Source of the DNA: Symbiodinium natans
Taxonomy: Eukaryota > Sar > Dinophyceae > Suessiales > Symbiodiniaceae
DNA length: 64,000 bases
Assembly (NCBI GenBank): GCA_905221605.1
Contig: CAJNDS010002521.1
Location: 102,501 to 166,500 of the forward strand
Direction of reading: 5' to 3'
The notes under the pieces are model-generated. The model saw only the letters and a list, made by a program, of their open reading frames with translations, did no database searches and had not been told where the DNA came from. The first letter of the stretch is position 1; each line of letters opens with the position of its first letter. Below, piece by piece: positions 22,404 to 33,883 of the stretch. Made by a program: the position numbers and the translations under genes.

Positions 22404-22440
22404 CGAAGTGGAGAGAGAACAGCGCAGCTTTGTGGCGCTC
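22404..22440 (-). CDS. Candidate exon: ERHKAALFSLHF (WD40 GH-like)
   Basis: 37 bp, acceptor GAAG/GAG, GT donor, phase 0 in and phase 1 out. The other strand is also open here; the minus reading is preferred because it fits its neighbours. Confidence 0.5.
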
Positions 22441-23683
22441 CTTCGGAGCTTTGATGTGGGACGATTCTGCTTGCCAAGAGGATGCCAGCAGGTTTAGGGT
22501 TTAGGGGTTTAGGGGTTTATAGAGGTTGACGGTTCAGGGGTTGGGGGTTTAGGGTTAGAAGTTTCGGGGATTTAGGGCTTGCGGGGTTTAGGGTTTCAGG
22601 CGTTTAGGCTTTCGGGTGCTCGCAAAATTTGCTTCTCAGGCTTCGCAATGGATCAAGACGGCGAGAAGGACTTTAACTAGGGTCCACGGTCAAACCGAAA
22701 GAAGACGTCCTTGGTAGCCCAGCAACCATCTGTCATGATAAGGGCACCCGTTTTTTGGCTGGTTGCTCTAGAAGGGAACCTTGAACCAGGAACAAGGGGG
22801 CAAAGGGTACCACTAGGCGACCAGCCTCCGAAGGTTTACCCGAAACCCTAACCCCTACACCCTAAACCCTAAAAACCTCTCGCAGCTTTCGACACCTCGT
22901 CGAGGCGAGCATAACCAGCATGGTGGCTTTGAGGGTTTCTTGCTTAGGGGTTTCGAGTGTCAGGGTGTTAGGACCGTGCGGGCCTCAGGGTAGCCGCAAG
23001 CTAGACTATTTGGACCCCTTAAAACCCTCTGAATAATCGTCCTAGGTATGATCCTCTTAAACCCAACAAGAGGAGACATAGAATCATATCCCAGGGGCCT
23101 AGGCCTAAACCCCAACTTAATGCCTGAGGAGGCTAGGATCTAGGGGCTTATCGGCAACTGTTCGGGTCCCTAAAACCCTAAAGCCTAAACCCGAAACCCT
23201 AAACCCTAAACTAAACCCTAAACCCTAAACCCTAAACCCGAAACCCTAAACCCTAAACCCCAAAAGGCAGTTGTTTGGGTATTGAAACCAAGAGCCAAGC
23301 GGGCATCCTCTGATGGCCAGTGGCAGAAACCCCACATCTCCCCGTAGGCTCTGGTTGGGCTTGGGGCCACAGCTGCTAGATTGGCTTTAGGGTTTAGGGT
23401 TTAGGGTTTGGGATTGAAGGTTTAAGGGTTTAGGGTTTAGGGTTTGGTTTGGGGTTTAGGGTTTGGGTCGAGGCCAAGGACATTGATGGATCTATGGCGT
23501 TATGGATGCTTTCAGCATGGATTGAACGATGCTGCGGCATAGGGAGTTCAGAGCTAGGGTGTTTAAGGGCTGGTTACCTAGATCCAAAGTGCCTTAAGGT
23601 TAGGCTTTAGGCTTTAGGGTTCAGGGTTTAAGGTCCCTAGACCCTAAACCCTAAACCCTAAAACCCTACACCCCAGATTCTAC

Positions 23684-23770
23684 AAGAGACTTGAAGGTTG
23701 TGCAGGTCTCAGCTAGGTGAGATGCAGGGTTTTCACCTCCAGCTATTTCCGCAGAAAAGGACGGGATCAC
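23684..23770 (-). CDS. Candidate exon: 29 codons ending CTTFKSL
   Basis: Open 87-bp exon beginning VIPSFSAEIAGG and ending HLAETCTTFKSL; acceptor TCAG/GTG, GT donor, phase 0 at both ends, correct telomeric flanks. Joined to 22404-22440 it gives TFKSL-ERHKAALFSLHF, a WD40-like linker and GH strand. Confidence 0.55.
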
Positions 23771-25104
23771 CTGAGGTGCGCGTGCGATTAATTATGTTGG
23801 TTTAGGATTTAGGGTTGGGATTTAGGGTTAGGGTGTAGGGTGTAGGGTTTAGGGGCGTCCCTTCCGAGAAGACTGCCGGCAGCTTCCACGAGCATTTCCG
23901 CAAGCCCGCAAACTCACAGCCTAAACCCTAAAACCTCATCCGCTATCCTCGACCCTACTTGGAGGTTCATACGTAGGTAGAAGAAGAGTTATAGGTATGG
24001 TAACCATATTATATACTTATAGACCTATTTAGGGTGCTTATATCCCTACTGAAAACTATCTAGGTTTGGGGGTTTAGGCCCCAAAGCCCTCAACACTTGT
24101 GGGCATAGTATAGGATTCCCTACCCCACCCCAGTTCTGCCTTCATAAGGTCAAGATGCAACGCTAAAGCCTAAGGCCTAGACCCTACCAACCCAATCCCA
24201 AACCCTAGAAAGCCAGAAGCCCTAATCCTAAAAACCCAATAAACTCGATTAGGATGGCCCTCATAATACCCTCTGAAAAATATTCCTGAATATGATCCTC
24301 TTAAACCCAATAAGGTCTAAAAACCGTAAACCCTAGACCCTCAACCTAAACCCTTGGGGAAAAAGCTGCGCGCTCAGGTGTGCCGAGTCCTGCTGTACTG
24401 TACATGTCTTGAACTGATCAAGTGGGCCGAGTGCGGGTCAACGTAGGGTTGAGGGTTTAGGGCTAGGGTTTAGGGGTTAGGGGGGTTTTCGGGTCTAGGG
24501 CCCGTAGGGGGTTTGGGGTTTGGGGATGTCGGGCTTACCCTAAACCCTAAACCCTAAACCCTAAACCCTAAACCCTAAACCCTTTGGTTCATGGTTTAGG
24601 TCGTCCAAGTTGGCCCGGACAAAGGCGCATTAACCTACAGAGATGGCGGAGAAGCGAAGTCGGCAGCACCGCGCAGCCCGCGTGGGTGCCCGTAGTCAAC
24701 TTTAGGGCTTCGGGGTGGAGGCTGGAAATACCCATGTACAATGAGCTTCTGTTTGTGAATAGTATCCCCAAAAGGACCCCAAAAATCTACACTCACCCAA
24801 AATTTTGCAAGCATACCCCACCTACAACAGCAAACAAGACGACCTACTTCATGTAGCATTGGCATCATTGTACCGTGTGGAGCTGGAGACCCTAAACCCT
24901 AAACCCTAAACCCTAATACGAAGCAGCCCATGCTAAGGCGCGCCCGTGTCTGCCCTCTCAGCATCACGGAGTTCCAGCTGGGTGGTGTCAGGCCGATGGC
25001 GACCTGCCATGGCTGGGGCTTAGGGTTTAGGGTTTAGGGTTTAGGGTTTAGGGTTTAGGGTTTAGGGTTTAGGGTTTAGGGTTTAGGGTTTAGGGTTTAG
25101 GGCC

Positions 25105-25306
25105 CCAACCAAGTATCCCTAAACAAATACAAGGTCAAGATTCAAATCCCAGCCTTGTCCCAATCACAAGGTTCACTTGGCAACTTGAAAATGTGTATCC
25201 AGCGCGCTCCCTCCTCACCACAAGATACCACAAGTACGGAAGAAATGTCGGACTATGCTTCCAACCAGGACGAAGATCCCACTGCACTTGAAGGTTTATT
25301 TCATAA
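25105..25306 (+). CDS. Plus-strand open piece ending ALEGLFHK-stop
   Basis: About 66 codons without ATG at the start: LNKYKVKIQIPALSQSQ, then an acidic tail (EEMSDYASNQDEDPT) and TGA. Could be a terminal exon on the plus strand or chance. Confidence 0.25.
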
Positions 25307-25937
25307 GTGAGGGGGTGCTGTGCTCTCTAGTTACTTAGTACTTGAATTGATCCATAAGACCGCCAAAAGACCACTGCCCTCCACAATTCTGCGGTGTCTT
25401 GTCCGCCCGAATCCTTAAACCCTAACTACACCCTAAACCCTACACCCTACACCCCAAAACCCCGAAACCCCGAAACACCGAAACCCCGAAACCCGAAACC
25501 CGAAACCTAAACCCTAAACCCTAAACCCTAAATTCGGCTTCCGGTTCAAGGATTCGGCCCCTTGGGGCTGCAGAGTCTAATAATATAGGGGCCTCAATAT
25601 TCAGAACAGGGTTTTGGGGGTTTAGGGATTAGGGCTACTATAGAATAATTATTAATGGGCTATAAGGGAAGACTATTAGAAACTATTTCGACCCCCTATA
25701 TGAAAGGTTCAAAGGCCGGACGTGCACCAAAAAAACGTGCTTAAGGTTTCATGGTCTAGGCTTGGTTAGGGTTCAGGGTTTAGGGTTTGGGGTGTAGGGT
25801 TTTGGGTTTAGGGTAGCCCAGCAACGATACTATAACAAGTGTACCCTTTTTGGTGGCGGTCACTTGAATAGAGGAGCCCACAGAGCCCGCCCCAAAGACA
25901 CCTCAAAAAGCGCTCCTTAAAACCCTGCACCTTATAA

Positions 25938-26030
25938 GAGGTTCATGGTACTTACGAACCAATTGTATCTGTACTTATAACCCAACTTAGAATACCCCTA
26001 AAGAGCCTTATAGGGGTTATCCCCACCCCT
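25938..26030. mobile_element. Half copy of foldback family A
   Basis: Only the left arm and centre (GAGGTTCATGGTACTTA ... TTATAGGGGTTATCC). Other decayed partial copies lie near 19353-19400 and 23958-24063. Confidence 0.7.
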
Positions 26031-26467
26031 CTAGAGCCTTGGAGTTTCGGGTTCTAACCCTAAGCCTTAGAACCTAAACCCGAACGCGGCCGCAACAAAA
26101 GTAACCCTGGCCTCGTGGCTTCTTCCCAGGCCTCAGGTGCAGTTGGCACCATCTTGGGATGCTTCATTCAGGATTTAGGGAGTTTACGAAAACAAGGGGG
26201 CCCCGAATATAGACCCCCGAATCGTCGGATTCCCTTAGAATAACGATGCCAACAAAGTACCCCCCTAATTTCGGAAACCCCTGCTTGTATAAGCCCAATA
26301 CCCAAAACCCTAAACCTTAAACCCTAAACCCTAAACCCTAAACCCTAAGCCCTTAACCCCCACATGCCACACAGGCCTACGGGTCGGTCCCGGCTTTTCT
26401 TCGGGTTTCGGGCTTGGGGTGTTGGGGTTTTGTGCGTCTACCCTAAACACTAAATAATTCGGGCCTT

Positions 26468-26620
26468 ACTTGGAGGTTCATGGTACTTACTAACCAATTA
26501 TAACTGTGCTTATAACCCTACTTATAATCCCCCTAAAGGGCCTTATAGGGGTTATCCCAAGTATAAGTAGGGTTATAAGCCCAGTTATAGGTGGTTAGTA
26601 AGTCCCATGAACCTCCAAGT
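26468..26620. mobile_element. Palindromic foldback element, family A
   Basis: Near-perfect inverted repeat: ACTTGGAGGTTCATGGTACT at one end and its complement at the other, with TTATAACC/GGTTATAA inside and a short centre. Lies in an intron. No coding capacity. Confidence 0.9.
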
Positions 26621-26687
26621 AGCCCCGACATGCCTTCTCCCCTAACAACCAAAGGACTTCTTAGCTACGCAAAAAACTACCGTCTTT

Positions 26688-26803
26688 CATGGGTTCCCCT
26701 ACTACCCCCCTCGTATACTACCCGCGCCAGAATTAAGGCTACTAAGTTTATTTAAGGGGGAACAACCATTTAGCGGGGTAGCGGGGTAGTAGGGAAACCC
26801 ATG
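26688..26803. mobile_element. Foldback element, family B
   Basis: Inverted ends CATGGGTTCCCCTACTACC and the complement. Related copies: about 34717-34835 (incomplete) and 58378-58592 (with C-runs and telomeric units in the middle). Confidence 0.75.
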
Positions 26804-26980
26804 ATACTTGAGTCCCCTTGCGAAACCCACATGCTGCCAGAATGCTGTAGGGTTTACGGTTTAGAGCTCAGGGTTTAGGGTTGAAGGGTTCAGGGCTTAG
26901 GGGGGGTTTAAAGCTCAGGGGTTAAGGGGTTTCAGGGTTTAGGGGTTTAGGGTTTACGCAAACCTTGCCCAATGAAAAAC

Positions 26981-27038
26981 CTTCCACAGTCCTTTGAGAA
27001 CCGCATGCGCCCTTTCCGAAGACTGAGATCTGAGTATC
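26981..27038 (-). CDS. Candidate copy R exon: MRFSKDCGR
   Basis: Encodes YSDLSLRKGRMRFSKDCG with split codons at both ends; 58 bp; acceptor CCAG/GA, GT donor. MRFSKD resembles the GH-strand end of a WD40 blade. This is the last exon whose phase chain I can follow without a gap. Confidence 0.5.
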
Positions 27039-28345
27039 CTGGGAACTCCCCTAAGGCTATCCTTAACTGAACCCTAAACTGAACCCTAAACCTTACACCC
27101 CAACAGCCTAAAACCCTGAGACCCTGGCCCTGAACCTTGAAACCCTAAACACGCATAACTCCTAAACCCCCCCAACCCTAAAGCCCCAACAGCCCTAAGC
27201 CGTCCCACGCAAACCTAAGCCCAGGGCGTGGGTCCTGCACAAACTGCGACCTGGGGTTTTAAGGGTTTTTTGAAATATAAAAAATGCGAGCCAGCAAGTA
27301 CTTGTTCATCTTCAGGAAGTTGGGGGGCTTTCGGGCTTTAGGGGTTAGGGGTTTAGGGTTTAGGGTTTCGGGGCTTCGGTTTGGGGCTTTAGGGATTTGG
27401 TAGGAGTTTTAGTTGGCTTGTCGGGCTTTAGAGGTCACAGGGATCCTACGGCTTTTACGGGGTTTTCGCTTGTTGTTGGGGTTTGAGGGGCTATGGCTTT
27501 GGTGGGGGGGGGGGGGGGGGGGGGGGGGGGGCGGGGCTTTAGGAGTGTCGGACAAAATTGAGTTTTTTTGGGGCTGTATGAGAAAATAGCTATACTTCCC
27601 ACAAATCATGGGATCCTAACCTAAAGCCACACTAAGTTGTGGGGTTTAGGCGCTTGAGTTTGGGGTACTAGGGGTAAGGTTGTATTTGGGCCTTAATATT
27701 GGTCGGGGTGGCCCCTGAAACCCCTAGCCAAACCCTGAACTCCTGGGCAGTCCTTCTGGTTCCTCATAGGGAAAGAGGGAATTCGGCACCTCCCCATAAA
27801 TTAACCCGTTAAGGGATTCCGTAAGGTACGTATTTCCATCATTCCTGTAAAGAAGCCGTAAGCAGCACTTAAAGTCGGATCTCATAGCAAATCAGTTTCG
27901 GGTTCCGGGATACAAGCAGCCAACAGCAAAGCTTTCCAGGTGAGGTGTTGCTGTTCACCTAAACCTATAAGCAGCATGGGCGTTCGGGTTTAGGATCTAG
28001 GCGTCTAGGGTCTGGGATTTGGGAGGGCTTGGAGTTTTTTGCGTAGAATAGAACCCTCAACCCTAAACCCTAAACCCTAAACCCTAAACCCTAAACCCTA
28101 AACCCTAAACCCTAAACCCTAAACCCTAAACCCTAAACCCTAAACCCTAACCCTAAACCCTAAACCCTTGAACTTTAAGGTCCAGGAATGTGATTCCAAG
28201 GGCCAGGCTGCCGACAGCGTACCGGGTTGTCCCAGAGGGCTCGCTTCCAGCTGAGGCGGGGCTTCAGTTTTACGGTTTAGGGCTTCGGGTTTAGGGTTTA
28301 GGTTTTTTTTCGGTTTAGGGTGCTTCTTCACGATTTAGGGTTTGC

Positions 28346-28424
28346 TTTTCCCGTGGAACTTCTTGGACCACTGCAAAGTTAAAGTTGTCTCTTGAGTCTC
28401 GTCTCCCGGCTTCTCTGTGCGGGC
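28346..28424 (-). CDS. Candidate copy R exon: polar segment with LTLQWSKKF
   Basis: Open for 26 codons: ARTEKPGDETQETTLTLQ then WSKKFHGK; acceptor TAAG/GCC, GC donor leaving phase 1, which fits the next exon. Reads like a loop between WD40 blades. Confidence 0.5.
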
Positions 28425-29618
28425 CTTAGGTTTAGGGTTCAGGGTTCAGGGTTCAGGGTTCAGGGTTCAGGGTTCAGGGTTTAGGGTTTAGGGTTTAGGG
28501 TTTAGGGTTTAGGGTTTAGGGTTTAGGGTTTAGGGTTTAAAGAAACAAGTAGGGTTCAGGGCTTAGTGCTTTGGGGATCATGTATGGACCACAATAACAT
28601 ACTATGAGCACTTATCCCGATCCCTAGCTTACCCCTCCTTCCCTACAAGTACTAAGAACCGGTGGGACTAAGATGTATTCTTGGACTGGCCGGCCGGTTG
28701 AGGGGATTGGGGTTTTGGGGCTCAGGGTTCAGGGTTGGTTCAGGGGTTTTGGGGCTTAGGGTTCATAAGCCCCTTAACTGCCCCAATATAAGTAAAAGTA
28801 CAGTTATAGGCGTTATAGGTACAGTCATAGTTTTTAGCGGCCGGTGCCCTCTTTATCTGTTACCCTTATACCTTAATCTAGCCCCTGGAAACCCTCAAGA
28901 ACACCCTATATACAAAACAGAAACCCTGATTAAAGAGACCACGAACCAATAAGAGACATTAATTGGAAGTATCATGGACCTCCAAGCAGGGTTCAGGCTA
29001 CCCTTCCCAGCCCCCAGCGCGCGTCCTCATGCCGAACTGTGCTGCAAGGGTTTGGGGTTTAGGGTTTCGGGGATAGTTAGGGTTTAGGGATTAGGGATTT
29101 AGGGATTAGCGTGGGTTTAGCTTGAAGGTTCAGGGTGTGGGATGTATGGTTTAGGGGTTTAGGGTTTAGCGTTTAGGGTTCAGGGTTGAGGATTTAGGGT
29201 TTGTAGGGTTTAGGGATTAGGGTTGCGAAAAGGCCTCGAGAATCTTCTTGCAGGAGCCGTCATCGGAGCCTTGGGAGTTTGTTTTGAGTCTTCACCCAGA
29301 AACCCTCAACTCTAAGAATTGAACTCTACACCCTAAACCCTAAACCTTAAACCCTAAACCCTGAACCCTAAACCCCTCTGAAAAGGGAGCTCTAAACCAC
29401 AAAGGGGTGGAAGGTCCAGCGGGGGAAACCCCCAAGCCAAAGGCTCCTATATACTTGGGGTTTAGGATGTAGGATTCAGGGTTTAGGGTTAGGGTCCCCC
29501 CACCCACCCCCCATCCCCAACCGTAACCGAAGGAATTATGGCCCAAGTATGGATTAGGGCTTGGGGAGGTCTGGGGTTTAGGGTTTAGGGTTTAGGGTTT
29601 GGGGTTCAGGGTTTAGGG

Positions 29619-29752
29619 AAGGTCCGGAAGCACCAGAAGTACCGCTTGGTTTGCGCGCGAAAGATTATGGGCTGGGAGTGTTTCCGCAACACCTGCTACC
29701 GGGACCCCCGCTGTTTCGGGCGGGTCCTACTACAATTGCCCAGGCTTGTGAA
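29619..29752 (+). CDS. Plus-strand open piece KVRKHQKYRLVCARKIMGW
   Basis: Protein-like (Cys/Arg/Lys-rich) with an AG/GTC acceptor and a GC donor (CCCAG/GCTTG). The minus strand is closed here, so if coding it lies opposite to the main gene. Confidence 0.3.
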
Positions 29753-29989
29753 TAAGGATCAAAGGGGCAAACTTTTTAGATTACAAAGGCCACAGCATTG
29801 CGTATCCTATCCTCATAAACCCGAAACCCCAAACCCGCAAACCTAAACCCTAAACCCAAAACAAATCCTAAACCCTCACCCCGCAACCCTAAACCCTAAA
29901 CCCTAAACCCGAAACCCGAAACCCGAAACCCTAAACCCTAAACCCTAAACCCTAAACCCTAAACCCTAAACCCTAAACCCTATCCGGGC

Positions 29990-30049
29990 TTCCCGGCCGA
30001 AGACTTGCAGCACGCCTGCCTCGCCCCCGCAGATCAGGAGCTTGGAAGC
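29990..30049 (-). CDS. Candidate copy R exon: WD40 KLLICGGEAGVLQVF
   Basis: Encodes ASKLLICGGEAGVLQVFGRE, 60 bp, phase 0; acceptor CGAG/GCT, GC donor. Continues FSPVA into LLICGG.AG.LQVF, a complete WD40 strand pair. Confidence 0.72.
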
Positions 30050-30235
30050 CTCGGGAAGTCACGACTTTTGGCTTCGTTTAGGGTGTAGGGTTTACTCTGC
30101 GGGTTCACTTCCAAGTGTGGTGCAATGTGTCGGATGTGTCGTTATTTGCAGTGTATGCGACTTTCGGCTTTGGCAGGAGAATCAGGTTTTGGGTGGCTTG
30201 AACAAAAGTCACTGTTGTTGATGTCTCCATGTTGT

Positions 30236-30340
30236 CTGGTCAGGATAGTAATGTTGGCATTATAGCGTGACAGGGCTGAATCCTGTTTGGTCAGGATAAT
30301 GTAGGCATTGTAGCGGGACAGGACAGGGCTGAATCTTCCA
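30236..30340. repeat. About 50-bp imperfect tandem duplication
   Basis: GGTCAGGATA...GGCATT.TAGCG.GACAGG...GGGCTGAATC occurs twice in a row. Confidence 0.8.
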
Positions 30341-30693
30341 TGTCGTCTCTGCGTTGGTTGGCTTGAGCATTGTTCTCTTGCTTCAATGCATCGGCAGTCG
30401 CTTTCCTGCGGCTCTGCATCGTTTGGAGCGGTTCGCAGGCAACGACCTGCGGGCTCACTTTGACATGCTCGTCTCCATGCCGTCTGTGTCCGTGAATGTC
30501 GCCCTTCTTGCTATGTTTTATGAGGATCGGTCTGGTGCGATACCTTGGGTTCTTTGGCCGAGTGCGCAGGAGCTCTTGCAGCTTGCTTGGTAACAGAGAG
30601 GAGTCGCCTTGCACGCTCACCAGACGTGCAAGACATGGCACGGCGGCACCAAGTTTTGATCGAACCACGTTTTGGTGTTGAATTGGGGCAACT

Positions 30694-30694
<1 letters not shown>

Positions 30695-30760
<66 letters not shown>
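30695..30760. repeat. Poly(C) tract, 66 bp
   Basis: Uninterrupted C run. Other long G or C runs: 9353-9386, 13787-13808, 22318-22341, 27504-27531, 32575-32652, 36165-36188, 37218-37248, 51571-51607, 52580-52602, 53037-53060. Their exact lengths may be sequencing-limited. Confidence 0.97.
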
Positions 30761-30762
<2 letters not shown>

Positions 30763-30833
30763 CCCCCCCGCCCGACCCAACCCTCCAAACCCCCCAACCC
30801 CAGAAGACAAGCAAAAACGAGGAAGAGGCTGTT

Positions 30834-30858
30834 ACGGAACGCGCCTGGCGCGTTCCGT
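30834..30858. repeat. Perfect 12-bp stem palindrome
   Basis: ACGGAACGCGCC, one T, then the exact complement. Stands alone beside the poly(C) tract. It is shaped like a terminator hairpin but has no T-run, and no function can be assigned. Confidence 0.85.
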
Positions 30859-31605
30859 CATCCAGAGTAGCATCCATGGTATGTTGGCAAAGAGAAGGTA
30901 CACAGTCACTGCGTCGTAAACACCTGCAAATAACAGCATTTAAAACCATTTCCGTATGATGCAGGTCACGTCCGGGCCTCAGTAAGCACTGCAACCTCCC
31001 AAAACACACCCTTGCAACTGAACCCGCCTGCAGGGTTTAGGGTTCAGGGTTTAGGGGTTTAGGGTTTGGGGTTGGGGGTTTAGGGTTTAAGCGCAATGGC
31101 CCATACTTCCGAACCCTTTCAGGAGGGAAAACAAGGGGGTCCTATGAAGCCTGAGCCCCACATGTCTCGAATCCCAGGCCCTAAAACCGTTAAACCCTCT
31201 TGTTCGTCGAACACCATGCTCTTCTTGACGAAGAATAGCTTCACGAGGGAAGTTCCCACATAGGGCAACTAACTCATTGAAGGCTTCTGTTCATCGCAAT
31301 ATGCGCCACCTTCATGAAACTCCGAAGGCGCCCCCCCCCCCCCCCAAGCCCTGAGCCCTAAGGCCCATTGTTTCAGGGCTAGAGCCTAGAAACCAGACCT
31401 GAACTTTGAAACCTTGAAGCCTTGGACCTTCTAGGACTCGGGTGCGGCCCGCAGCTGCCAAAGCCCCAAGACATAAACTTCCAAACCCTACGCCCTAAAC
31501 CCCAAACCCCACCCGAAACCCTAAACCCCAAACCATGCACCCTAAACCCCTGAACCCTAAAACCCCTGAACCCTAAAACCCCTGAACCCCAAACCCCAGA
31601 CTCTG

Positions 31606-31727
31606 AACCCTAAACCCTAAACCCTAAACCCTAAACCCTAAACCCTAAACCCTAAACCCTAAACCCTAAACCCTAAACCCTAAACCCTAAACCCTAAACC
31701 CTAAACCCTAAACCCTAAACCCTAACC
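31606..31727. repeat. Telomeric array (CCCTAAA), about 17 units
   Basis: Perfect CCCTAAA units on the plus strand directly below candidate exon 31793-31840, i.e. at the start of its downstream intron. Confidence 0.97.
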
Positions 31728-31792
31728 CCCAAACCCTAAGCCCCGAATCCTACACCCTAAGCCCTAAACCTAGACTCTGAACAGGCTGAGGC

Positions 31793-31840
31793 TGCCACAG
31801 GTGAGAAGCCCATGCAACGAATGGAGCCAGCCATGTCACA
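31793..31840 (-). CDS. Candidate copy R exon: WD40 AGSIRCMGFSPV
   Basis: Encodes CDMAGSIRCMGFSPVA, 48 bp, phase 0 at both ends; acceptor GCAG/TGT (no G after AG, unlike the other exons), GC donor. G.I..MGFSP is the usual GH-strand end. Confidence 0.65.
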
Positions 31841-32135
31841 CTGCACAGGTATGCAGGGTTTGGGGTTTAGGGATTCAGGGTTCGGGGCTTCGGCCTTGGG
31901 GTTTGGGGTTGAGGGGTTCAGGGTTTAGGGGTTTAGGGTTTGTGGTTCAGGGGTTCAGGGTTTGGTTGTTTGGGGTTTAAGGTTTTAAGGTTGGGTTGGG
32001 TTTTTAGGGTTTAAGTGTTTAGGGGACTACAGCACGCTCTGGGGGAGCACTGTTCTTGCCCATAGAAGGACCTTCACCGACCAAGGAAGGCCCTCGGTTT
32101 AGGGTTTAGGGTTTAGGGGTTTAGGGTTTAGGGTT

Positions 32136-32264
32136 GCAACTCTCGTTCTCTGGTTGTCCACCAGCGCACCAGAGAAGTCTTTCCAGGCAAAAAGCACTTC
32201 CCAACCACATTCTGTTGGATATTTCCCTGGGGACTTGCGATAGAACCACAGGTTCACAACTGTT
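32136..32264 (-). CDS. Open piece VVNLWFYRKSPGKY, unrecognised
   Basis: About 42 codons open with rich aromatic content (ECGWEVLFAWKDFSG). Preceded by CAG. It lies between candidate exons 32840 and 31793, which join in frame without it. Confidence 0.3.
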
Positions 32265-32839
32265 TTTTGAAGCCCTAAAGGTGTAAAAGAACTGTTTTTT
32301 ATGCGAAAAACGTCAACCCTACACCCTAGGGGGCAAGGAACTGGTTCATGATGCTAGTGACTGCTGGCCTCGGCGTTGGGGCTTGGGGTTTAGGAGTTTA
32401 GGGGCTGGGGTTTAGGGAGTTCAGGGCCGATCGTTCAAGAGCTTGGAGGCTACAGTGTTTAGGCGTTGAGGGATTGTAGGGTTAAAGCGTTTAGGGGCTC
32501 TACAGGGTGTTCACGAGTTCGGGCTCACGGTTCAGGAGTTCACGGGTTGATGATGTGGAGCTCAAAGGCGGGGGTGGGGGGGGGGGGGGGGGGGGGGGGG
32601 GGGTGGGGGGGGGGGGTGGGGGGGGGGGGTGGGGGGGGGGGGTGGCGGGGGGGATTTGGCCAAAAGCCCTAGGCCCTAGAAGCTAAACCACCCGAGACCA
32701 TGAACTCTGAACTCTAAACCTTGAACCCTAACGATCAGGTTTGTAGGTGTTTGGGTTGAGGGTTCGGTTGCTATAGTCTCCCCATAAGAAACACAGGGGC
32801 CCAGAATAGCGAAAACCCTGAGACACCGAGCTTCGGCGC

Positions 32840-32882
32840 CTGCACGCTGCTTGTGCAGCTGCGCGTCTCAGCGCTATACAGC
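32840..32882 (-). CDS. Candidate copy R exon: LYSAETRSCTSSVQ
   Basis: 43 bp, acceptor CCAG/GCTG, GC donor. Completes GECM-LYSAETRSC, with normal WD40 spacing after the previous exon. Confidence 0.65.
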
Positions 32883-33414
32883 CTGGCGCTCATGACAGCA
32901 AACAGAAACAAAGGGGCCTAAACCCTAAACCCTAAAACCCCAAAACCCTGAAACCCTAAAACCCTAAAACCCTAAACCTCAAACCCTAAACCCCAAACCC
33001 TAAACTGGCCAACTGCATGCATGTTCTCTAAGACTCTAGATGCGGCCGAAGACTGGAGCACAAGAAAAGGGCTTCGGGGGGAAATATCGGGGCCCTCCTT
33101 GTGAACCCCCAAAGCGCTAAGTAAACCCCAAATCCTAAACCCTAAACCCTAAACCCTAAACCCTAAACCCTGAACCCTGAACCCTGAACCCTGAACCCAA
33201 AATCCTGACGCAAGGCTACTGAGGCCCTCTGGACAATTTCCAGGGCTGGCATGGCTCCAAGGGTTTTTACCTTGGACCCTTACCTTGGACCCTTCTCAAA
33301 GATCCTTGAGGTAGTATAAGGGCCATACTCGGAGCATACTAATTAAGGGGAACCTTTTAGGGGTACAAACTTAGGGGTCCGAATCTTAAGCCCTTGAATG
33401 GCTGAGTCTGTGGC

Positions 33415-33468
33415 ATGCATTCTCCGTTGGAGCAGCCCACGGCTAGACTCACGCCATCGCGCGAGAAC
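33415..33468 (-). CDS. Candidate copy R exon: WD40 FSRDGVSLAVGCSNGE
   Basis: Encodes FSRDGVSLAVGCSNGEC plus a split Met; 54 bp; acceptor TGAG/GTTC, GC donor. FS.DG..LAVG is a standard WD40 strand pair. Confidence 0.75.
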
Positions 33469-33686
33469 CTCACAAACGGCTTAGGGTTTAGGGTCGTTGA
33501 GCGCCCGAACACATAAGCCCCAAGCCGGGGGGGTAAGGTTTAGGGTTTGCGGTTTAGAGTTTAGGGCCTCGGGTTTAGGGTTTAGGGCCTAAGCCCTAAA
33601 AACCCTGCACCACGACTGGTTAGGAGAACCAAGAAGATAGACGTGCTGCGCACCCCCGACTTTTCCTTCAACTTCTTCACTGTCGC

Positions 33687-33883
33687 GCTGCGCGGCGTCG
33701 GTCATTGTCATCAGACGACTGCCAATCGCGGCGCCTGTCGAACCCGGGCCCCTTCGGGGGTTTTTTGGGTGCTGGCTTCTTCTTCTCCTCCTCCTTCTCC
33801 GTGCCAGTGTTCTCGGGCTCCTCTCCCTTCGTGTCGGCCTTGTCCGTGGCAACGGTCTTCTCGGTCTCATCCCCCTTGTCAGC
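33687..33883 (-). CDS. Candidate copy R exon: Lys/Glu-rich linker
   Basis: A 197-bp open stretch encoding about 65 residues with many K and E and a basic tail RRRDW...DDNDRRRAA. It looks like a disordered charged linker, not a folded domain. Acceptor GGAG/GCT; a GC donor gives phase 2, fitting the next WD40 exon. An in-frame TGA at 33677-33679 would make it a C-terminus if that donor is not used. The opposite strand is also open, so the strand is less certain than for WD40 exons. Confidence 0.5.

Noticed and set aside
30834-30858. Rho-independent terminator
   Set aside because: Perfect stem but no following T-run, and the genome is eukaryotic.
30291-31009. Long frames with poly-Gly or poly-Pro around 30.7 kb
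   Set aside because: They are translations of a 66-bp C run joined to flanking sequence; frames exist on both strands.
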